This document shows, piece after piece, positions 1 to 5,075 of a DNA stretch of 8,201 nt. Source of the DNA: Burkholderiales bacterium (GTDB taxonomy: Bacteria; Pseudomonadota; Gammaproteobacteria; Burkholderiales; Burkholderiaceae_C); contig CANHOE010000106.1 in the NCBI GenBank assembly GCA_947462175.1, forward strand, positions 1 to 8,201, read 5' to 3'. A model generated the notes under the pieces. That model was given only the letters and a program-made list of their open reading frames with translations, made no database searches and was not told the origin of the DNA. The translations under genes and the position numbers were made by a program. Every line of letters begins with the position of its first letter. Position 1 is the first letter of the stretch.

Positions 1-1478
1 ACACCGATGTCGTCGACCTGCGTCAGCATGTGATGCAGGCCATGGCCGAATTCGTGGAACAGCGTGGTCACGTCGTCATGACTGAGCAGGGCTGCACGCC
101 CTGGCAGCGGTGGGGTGAAGTTGCACACCAGCTGCGCCACAGGCGTCTGCAGCCGGCCCTCCGGCCGCGCCCAGCGGCCGCGGACATCGTCCATCCACGC
201 GCCGGGCCGCTTACCAGGGCGGGCGTATGGGTCGAGGTAGAACTGGCCGACCAGTTCAGCGCGACCGTCGGCCGATCCAGCGATGGGCCGCTCGATGCGG
301 AAGAAGCGCACGCTGGGATGCCACACCGGCGCGCTGTCGGGCAGGATGTTCACCTCGAACAAGGTCTCGATGATGCGGAACAGGCCTTCGAGCACTTTCG
401 GCTCGGTGAAGTACTGCTTCACTTCGTGGTCGCTGAAGGCGTACCGGGCTTCCTTGAGTTTCTCGCTGGCGAACGGCACGTCCCAGGCCTGCAGGTCGCC
501 GATGCCGAGCTCGGTGCGCGCGAACTCGCGCAGTTCTTCCAGGTCACGCAATGCATGCGGCCGCGCACGGCGCGCGAGGTCGCGCAGGAAGTCAGTGACC
601 TGCATCGGCGAAGTTGCCATCTTGGGAACCAGCGAAACATCGGCATAGCTGGAGTAACCCAGCAAACGTGCCTCTTCCTGGCGCAGGCGCAGTAACTCGC
701 GCATCACCTCGCTGTTGTCTTTTTCAGGGGGACCTAGATCGCTCGCACGGGTGGCGTTGGCTACATAGAGCCGTTCACGCAACGCACGGTTGTGTGCGTA
801 CTGCATCACCGGAAAGTAGCTCGGGAAATGCAGCGTCACCTTGTGACCTGTCTTGCCTTCGGTGGCGGCTGCGGCCGCCGATGCCTCGCGCGCATCGGCT
901 GGCACCCCCCCGAGTTCGTCGGCCGACGCGTAGTAGGCGTAGCCGTCGGTGGCGTCGAGCACGTGCTCGGAAAATTTCTGCGCCAGCTCTGCCTGCAATT
1001 CCTGCACGCGCTGGAAGCGTTGCTTGGCTTCGCCTTCCAATTCGGCGCCGGCGAGCACGAAATCTCGCATCGCATTGCCCAGCGCCTGCTTGCGGGCCGG
1101 ACTCAGCACCTGACCTTGCCCCACATCTACAGCCTGTGCGATCGACTTGTACTTGGCATACAGCCGCTCGTCGGCGGCATGTCGGCTGGATTGTTCCGTG
1201 ACCTTGGGCAAGGCCTCGGTGAACGCCGCTCGGAGTGCGGGGGTGTCAGCGACAGCATTCAGGTGGCCAATGGCGCCCCAGACGAAGCGCAGCCGCTCAC
1301 CGGCGGTATCGAGCACCGCCGACACGGCATCGTATTGCGCCGGAACATCCGGGCCGACTGCCAGTTCGAGTGCCTCGTCGGCCGCCTTCAAAAGGACATC
1401 GATCGCCGGCGCGACGTGCTCCGGTCGAATCTGATCGAAGGCGGGCAGGTCTTCAGCTCTGAGCAACGGATTGGTCAT
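1..1478 (-). CDS. prlC: Oligopeptidase A (M3 family zinc metallopeptidase), C-terminus cut by window edge
   Basis: This is a cytoplasmic zinc endopeptidase of the M3 (thimet oligopeptidase) family. In enteric bacteria it degrades short peptides, including cleaved signal peptides. The reading frame is open from the ATG at 1478 to the left edge, about 492 residues. It begins MTNPLL and has PEHV near residue 20, both matching my recollection of E. coli OpdA/PrlC. The signature GQFYLD starts at residue 411, GAWMDD follows, and the catalytic motif HEFGH lies at residues 475-479: H475 and H479 bind zinc and E476 is the catalytic base. The third zinc ligand, a Glu about 25 residues further on, and the last ~190 residues (family length about 680) lie outside the window. 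The start is chosen by homology; no convincing Shine-Dalgarno precedes it. The gene runs in the same direction as the regulator genes but is separated from them by 253 bp with a likely terminator, so it is probably an independent unit. Confidence 0.95.
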   Translation of the reverse strand, partial: MTNPLLRAEDLPAFDQIRPEHVAPAIDVLLKAADEALELAVGPDVPAQYDAVSAVLDTAGERLRFVWGAIGHLNAVADTPALRAAFTEALPKVTEQSSRHAADERLYAKYKSIAQAVDVGQGQVLSPARKQALGNAMRDFVLAGAELEGEAKQRFQRVQELQAELAQKFSEHVLDATDGYAYYASADELGGVPADAREASAAAAATEGKTGHKVTLHFPSYFPVMQYAHNRALRERLYVANATRASDLGPPEKDNSEVMRELLRLRQEEARLLGYSSYADVSLVPKMATSPMQVTDFLRDLARRARPHALRDLEELREFARTELGIGDLQAWDVPFASEKLKEARYAFSDHEVKQYFTEPKVLEGLFRIIETLFEVNILPDSAPVWHPSVRFFRIERPIAGSADGRAELVGQFYLDPYARPGKRPGAWMDDVRGRWARPEGRLQTPVAQLVCNFTPPLPGRAALLSHDDVTTLFHEFGHGLHHMLTQVDDIG

Positions 1479-1525
1479 GGGGTGCAGGCCGGTAGAGTGT
1501 GAGGTGATCGAATGAGGGATAAGGC

Positions 1526-1663
1526 ATGGAGCAAGTCCGTCTCGGGCTCATGCAAATGGTGCTGGACAGCGCCACTGCAAGGATAAAAATCACCCGTTGT
1601 TCCTGCCGCGGCCCAATGCCCTTGTTTCGGCGACGAGAAGAACCACACGCCCGAAAAGACTGA
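1526..1663 (+). CDS. Possible 45-aa small protein, unrecognised
   Basis: An ATG at 1526 opens a 45-codon frame ending in TGA at 1661-1663. It lies entirely in the gap between prlC and the response regulator and is divergent from prlC. GAGGGA (1514-1519) lies 6 nt upstream and AAGG (1521-1524) lies almost against the ATG, so a ribosome site is plausible. The product begins MEQVRLG, has a Cys-x-Cys pair at residues 25 and 27 (RCSCRG), and ends in a strongly basic tail rich in Arg. It has no membrane segment or recognisable domain. The stop is 7 nt before the hairpin at 1671-1693. A weak promoter-like pair, TTGGTC (1471-1476) and TAGAGT (1493-1498) with 16-bp spacing, lies upstream, overlapping the start of prlC. 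A chance ORF is quite possible at this length, and I do not recognise a family. Confidence 0.3.
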   Translation: MEQVRLGLMQMVLDSATARIKITRCSCRGPMPLFRRREEPHARKD

Positions 1664-1670
1664 AAACAGC

Positions 1671-1693
1671 AAAGGCCGCTGCGGGCGGCCTTT
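1671..1693 (-). terminator. Likely intrinsic terminator of the kinase-regulator operon
   Basis: This is a perfect 9-bp inverted repeat, AAAGGCCGC and GCGGCCTTT, around a 5-nt loop (1680-1684). On the minus strand it lies about 40 nt past the regulator stop codon and is followed by T-rich sequence (TTTGCTGTTTTC), as in a Rho-independent terminator with an interrupted T-tract. On the plus strand it follows the possible small ORF, with an A-rich approach but few Ts after the stem, so it may also work weakly in that direction. Confidence 0.7.
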
Positions 1694-1709
1694 GGGGAGG
1701 GCAGGGTCC

Positions 1710-1726
1710 GGGAGTTCAGGACTCCC
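1710..1726. repeat. Second small inverted repeat after the regulator gene
   Basis: GGGAGT and ACTCCC form a perfect 6-bp stem around the loop TCAGG. It starts 5 bp past the response regulator stop codon and lies before the stronger hairpin at 1671-1693 in the minus-strand transcript. It has no T-tract of its own, so it is more likely an accessory 3'-end stem (mRNA stability) than a terminator. Confidence 0.45.
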
Positions 1727-1731
1727 CCAGG

Positions 1732-2355
1732 TCACGACTTTCCCTGAGCGCCCAGCGCTATCTTCAGCAGATCGGCCACCGTGTTGGCATTGAGCTTTTC
1801 CATGATGTTGGCGCGGTGAGCCTCGACTGTCTTGATGCTGATCCCCAGATCGTCTGCGATCTGCTTGTTGAGGCGGCCGGCGACGATGCGCTCGAGCACC
1901 TGGCTTTCTCGGGTTGTCAGGCGCGACAGCAGGGCGTCACGGCTGGCGGCTTCCTGATGGTGCGAAAACGCAGCACGAGCCTGATCCAGCATCCGTTCGA
2001 CAAGCCCGACCAGTTCCTCTTCCTTGAACGGCTTCTCGATGAAATCCATCGCGCCCTTCTTCATCGTCGTGACCGCCATGGGCACGTCGCCGTGGCCAGT
2101 GATGAAGACGATGGGCAGTGGGCTCTTGCGCTCAAGCAGCCGATCCTGCAACTCCAGGCCACTCATGCCATCCATGCGGATGTCGGCGATCAGGCAGGCC
2201 ACTTCACGTGAGTCGAAGCGCGACAGAAAGGACTCCGAAGAGTCGAAGCACTTGACCCGGTAGTCCTTGCCTTCGAGCAACCACTGCAGTGAATCGCGCA
2301 CGGCTTCGTCGTCGTCGACGACATAGACGGTGCCTTTTTTGGGAATCAAGCTCAT
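1732..2355 (-). CDS. FixJ/NarL-family response regulator (receiver plus LuxR-type HTH)
   Basis: This is a 207-residue DNA-binding response regulator. The receiver domain spans roughly residues 8-122. It has the acidic pocket D14-D15-D16, the phospho-acceptor D58 (in LIADIRMDGMSG), the switch residue T86 (FITGHGD) and the conserved K108 (EKPF). A linker leads to a LuxR/GerE-type helix-turn-helix at about residues 144-200, with LTTRESQVLERIVAG followed by NKQIADDLGISIKTVEAHR. This close match to FixJ places it in the FixJ/TodT branch. All phosphorelay residues are intact. The ATG overlaps the TGA of the upstream kinase gene in the sequence ATGA, so the two are probably translationally coupled and form a cognate pair. 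The target is not shown by the sequence. The divergent aceE promoter is the obvious candidate, and autoregulation is also possible. A four-gene association with pyruvate dehydrogenase is familiar in Burkholderiales, but I know no settled gene name. Confidence 0.93.
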   Translation of the reverse strand: MSLIPKKGTVYVVDDDEAVRDSLQWLLEGKDYRVKCFDSSESFLSRFDSREVACLIADIRMDGMSGLELQDRLLERKSPLPIVFITGHGDVPMAVTTMKKGAMDFIEKPFKEEELVGLVERMLDQARAAFSHHQEAASRDALLSRLTTRESQVLERIVAGRLNKQIADDLGISIKTVEAHRANIMEKLNANTVADLLKIALGAQGKS

Positions 2356-4931
2356 GAGATCACAGCCGCGTTGGGTGAGGGGAGCGCTTCGATTCGGCCG
2401 GATTCAACAGGCAGCGTGAAAACAAAACAGCAGCCTGTGACCGACTCTCCATTGTAAAGGTTCTCCGCTCTCATTCGGCCGCGGTGCGACTCGATGATGG
2501 AGCGGCACAGGCTGAGGCCGATGCCCAGTCCTTCCGGTTTCGTCGAGAAAAAGGCTTCGTACAGCCTCGCCAGAACCTCCGGCTTGATTCCCGGGCCCGT
2601 GTCAGTCACCCTGAACTCGATGACTTCGCCTTCATCGACCGTGTGTCTCGGAACGACCCGCAACTCGATGTTGCGCCGCGCAGATGGCAGCTTGGCCGAA
2701 TCGATCGCCTCGGCCGCGTTCTTCAGCAGATTCAGCACCACCTGCTCGATCAGGATCGGGTCGACCATGAGTGGCGGTAGCCGCTGAGCAACGTAGGTGT
2801 GAATAGCTACCCGCCGACGGCGCAACTCGATGTTGGCCAGGTCGACCGCATCGTCGACGATGGTTTGCGCACTCGCCTCCTGACGCTGTGGCTCGCTGCG
2901 CTTCACGAAGGCGCGGATGCGGTGAATGATCTGGCCCGCTCGTTGCGCCTGCCGGGAGGTCTTCTCCAGGGCTGCGATCAGATCGTCCTTTTCGATCGCG
3001 CCGTTCTTGACGCGCGACACCATGCCGTTGCAGTAGTTGGCGATGGCAGTGAGTGGCTGATTCAGCTCGTGGGCCACCGACGAAGCCATTTCGCCCATCG
3101 TCACCAGGCGACTCGTCACCTGGGCTTTTTCCGACTGGCTGGCGGCCTGGCTTTCGGCATGCCGCCGCGCTGTCACATCGGTGGCAATCAACATCTGCGC
3201 GAGCCGGCCATCGGTCCATTGCAGGTACCGCACCCGCACGTCGAACCATTTTTTCAGCGGCTCTATCAAGACCTCGCGCGGGTCCGAGTTGATCGCCGTG
3301 AGCTCCTGTGTTGGCAATCCGCCCATGTTCTCAACAGAATCCTCAGACACTTCCCCCGGGGCCATATCCACATCGTCGCCAGCGAGCAACGCATGACCCA
3401 GCGCATCGCTGCCGAACCACAGGCGATAGGAGCGGTTGGCAAACAGCAATTCGCCTTGCTGCACCGATAGCACCGACACGGCGGCATCCAGCCCTTCGAG
3501 TACCGTGGTGAAGCGTTCGTGCGACGCGGCCAGTTGGTCGCGCACTCGCTTGGCGTCGGTGATGTTGGTCATCGAAGTCATCCAGCCGGTCTGCTGTCCC
3601 TTCGGGTCGACCAGCGGGGACACATACATCCGCGCGTCGAACAGGTCGCCGCTCTTGTGCATGGCCTTGATTTCGATGCCTCCAGCCGGGCTTCGGCCTT
3701 CAAGCTCCTGCTGGAGCAGACGGTGGCTCTCTTCCTGGCGGTCTGGTGGCCAGTAGGGAAACGGTGGTATGCGCCCGATCAATTCCTGTTCGCTGAACCC
3801 GGTCATTTCGCAGAAGGCGGGGTTCACGTAGGTGATGCGACCCTCCTTGTCCATCGCACGCATGCCAGTCAGCATCGAGTTTTCCATCGCACGGCGAAAG
3901 TTCGCCTCCGACACCAGTGCGGTCTGCATTTGCAAACGCCGACGCATGTGTCGCCAGGTGATCAAGAGCGTCCAGACGGTCAGAAAGCTCAGCGCGACCA
4001 CCATCCAGAACAGCGTGTTGCCGACCAGCCCGCCCGAGGTGCGGTAGCCCTGACCACGCAGCATCAGCGAGTTGCCCGAGGGAAGCACGGGCACATCGTG
4101 TGAGATGGTGGCCGCGCGCAAGTCCTGTCCCGGCATCAACATCACCGAGCTGGCAAGCAGCTGCCCCGCTGGATCGATCAGGCTGATGGCGTGTCGAGCG
4201 CTGACATCGTTGGGCACCAGCACCCGGATCAGCCCCGCGACCGGGTACTCGGCCACCAGCATGCCGAGAAAGACGTTGCGCACCATCAGTGGCACGTGCA
4301 CCTGGACCACCTTTATCTGCGCGTTGTCGGTGAATGCTGCGGAGTAGACCGTGTCACGCGTCTTGCGGGCTGTGCGAAATGCGTTCTCCGGTGCGCTGTC
4401 CGTGCCTTCTCGGGGCAGCGAATTGCCCTGCTGTGTGGCAACCGCTGCCGGATCGTTGTCAATTCGGTAACCATGTGCGGACTGCGCCGCGACGACGTCG
4501 CGCCCAATGTCCAACCAGTAGATTCGACTTATCTCCGGGTGCTCCAGTATGAGATCCGCCGCGTTTCGCAGGAACAGGTCGCGGTCAGGCCGGTGCACCA
4601 ACAGTTCCTGCGCGATGCGGCCGAGTTGCTCCTCGTTCTCGATCAGCCTCAGCCGGATGTGCTGCTGCGCCACCTCGGTGTCGCGCCGTACCGAATCGCC
4701 CGCCCGCTGGAACTCTTCGTTGCGCAGGTACCAAAACGCCGAAATGATCGCGGCCAGGAACAGCAGCACCGAGGCGAGCGGAGCCAGCGTCGCGTAGCGG
4801 TCCTGCCGTGCTGGCGATTGACGACGCCACCAACGTCCGAACAGCCGACGCTCGATCGGCGGGGCGCGACGCAGTCGTTTGCCGATGTTCAGTAGGAGCC
4901 GCATGGCTCCAATTATCGATGTCGTCCGCAC
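2352..4931 (-). CDS. Membrane-bound PAS sensor histidine kinase, partner of the adjacent regulator
   Basis: The frame gives 859 residues from a GTG at 4931. An in-frame ATG at 4904 (residue 10) is an alternative, with GGAG only 2 nt upstream; neither start has an ideal ribosome site. In order: a basic cytoplasmic tail (1-45), membrane helix 1 (about 48-69), an extracytoplasmic region of about 230 residues, membrane helix 2 (about 302-325), PAS 1 (about 343-465, ending with MTNITDAKR), PAS 2 (about 472-592, ending with IATDVTARR), then the kinase core. The H-box has phospho-acceptor H621 in HELNQPL. The ATP-binding domain shows the N-box N738 (NLLKNAAEA), G1 D777-G781 (DTGPG), the F-box FFSTK, and G2 at residues 801-806 (GLGIGL). 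It therefore looks catalytically competent and belongs to the FixL/DctB-like group. It is divergent from aceE and overlaps the regulator by 4 bp. The ligand is unknown. I see no clear heme-PAS signature, so FixL-like oxygen sensing is not supported. Confidence 0.93.
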   Translation of the reverse strand: MRTTSIIGAMRLLLNIGKRLRRAPPIERRLFGRWWRRQSPARQDRYATLAPLASVLLFLAAIISAFWYLRNEEFQRAGDSVRRDTEVAQQHIRLRLIENEEQLGRIAQELLVHRPDRDLFLRNAADLILEHPEISRIYWLDIGRDVVAAQSAHGYRIDNDPAAVATQQGNSLPREGTDSAPENAFRTARKTRDTVYSAAFTDNAQIKVVQVHVPLMVRNVFLGMLVAEYPVAGLIRVLVPNDVSARHAISLIDPAGQLLASSVMLMPGQDLRAATISHDVPVLPSGNSLMLRGQGYRTSGGLVGNTLFWMVVALSFLTVWTLLITWRHMRRRLQMQTALVSEANFRRAMENSMLTGMRAMDKEGRITYVNPAFCEMTGFSEQELIGRIPPFPYWPPDRQEESHRLLQQELEGRSPAGGIEIKAMHKSGDLFDARMYVSPLVDPKGQQTGWMTSMTNITDAKRVRDQLAASHERFTTVLEGLDAAVSVLSVQQGELLFANRSYRLWFGSDALGHALLAGDDVDMAPGEVSEDSVENMGGLPTQELTAINSDPREVLIEPLKKWFDVRVRYLQWTDGRLAQMLIATDVTARRHAESQAASQSEKAQVTSRLVTMGEMASSVAHELNQPLTAIANYCNGMVSRVKNGAIEKDDLIAALEKTSRQAQRAGQIIHRIRAFVKRSEPQRQEASAQTIVDDAVDLANIELRRRRVAIHTYVAQRLPPLMVDPILIEQVVLNLLKNAAEAIDSAKLPSARRNIELRVVPRHTVDEGEVIEFRVTDTGPGIKPEVLARLYEAFFSTKPEGLGIGLSLCRSIIESHRGRMRAENLYNGESVTGCCFVFTLPVESGRIEALPSPNAAVIS

Positions 4932-4944
4932 ATTCGCGTAAACA

Positions 4945-4971
4945 CGTATAGGTCAGAATCTAGCCCGTCAA
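4945..4971 (-). promoter_or_regulatory. Weak candidate promoter for the kinase-regulator operon
   Basis: Read on the minus strand, TTGACG (4971-4966) and TATACG (4950-4945) resemble -35 and -10 boxes, but the spacing is 15 bp, shorter than the usual 16-18. It lies 14 bp upstream of the GTG start, or about 40 bp upstream of the ATG at 4904. That geometry would favour the ATG as the true start. This is a pattern match only. Confidence 0.25.
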
Positions 4972-5022
4972 ACTGCGTACGTCATGCCAACGCAACACTC
5001 GGCCACGCCTGCATCAGAGCAA

Positions 5023-5042
5023 CACCGGTGCGAAAATGCACC
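5023..5042. promoter_or_regulatory. Nested inverted repeats upstream of aceE, candidate operator
   Basis: Two overlapping palindromes lie 34-53 bp before the aceE ATG. CACCGGTG (5023-5030) is a perfect 8-bp palindrome. GGTGC, a 6-nt spacer GAAAAT, and GCACC (5027-5042) form a perfect 5-bp inverted repeat. They sit in the only gap shared by the divergent kinase operon and aceE, where a regulator site is expected. The arm order (GGTGC then GCACC) is opposite to an NtrC site, so that is not a match. No recognisable -35/-10 pair for aceE could be placed with confidence in 4932-5075. Confidence 0.35.
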
Positions 5043-5066
5043 CTAATAACAACATTTCGCCCGTCT

Positions 5067-5070
5067 GGAG
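5067..5070 (+). promoter_or_regulatory. Ribosome binding site that decides the aceE start
   Basis: GGAG lies 5 nt before the ATG at 5076. The longer in-frame GTG at 5028 has no such site and would add 16 residues with no family counterpart, so 5076 is preferred. Confidence 0.75.
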
Positions 5071-5075
5071 ACACC

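Noticed and set aside
30..1502. Plus-strand ORFs of 221, 195 and 236 aa (30-695, 614-1201, 792-1502)
   Set aside because: They are shadows of prlC on the opposite strand. The minus-strand frame has the M3 HEFGH motif and an OpdA-like N-terminus.
1475..1735. 86-aa minus-strand ORF between the regulator and prlC
   Set aside because: It starts at a GTG overlapping the regulator stop codon and reads through both hairpins. Its composition is not protein-like and no domain is visible.
1597..2211. 204-aa plus-strand ORF over the response regulator
   Set aside because: It is a shadow of the receiver and HTH coding frame, which has all of its family motifs on the minus strand.
3500..3910. FixL-like heme-binding PAS in the kinase
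   Set aside because: The PAS 1 sequence does not show a convincing heme-ligand context. Similarity to FixL is confined to the kinase core and to the FixJ-like partner.
2484..4895. Several plus-strand ORFs of 70-234 aa and a 205-aa minus-strand ORF within the kinase gene
   Set aside because: They lie in other frames of a clear 859-aa histidine kinase and show no domains of their own.
5027..5042. NtrC-type binding site
   Set aside because: The NtrC consensus has GCACC then GGTGC arms. Here the order is reversed and the spacing differs.
5028..5075. GTG at 5028 as the aceE start, adding 16 residues
   Set aside because: It has no ribosome site and the extension overlaps the palindromes. The ATG at 5076 has GGAG at good spacing.
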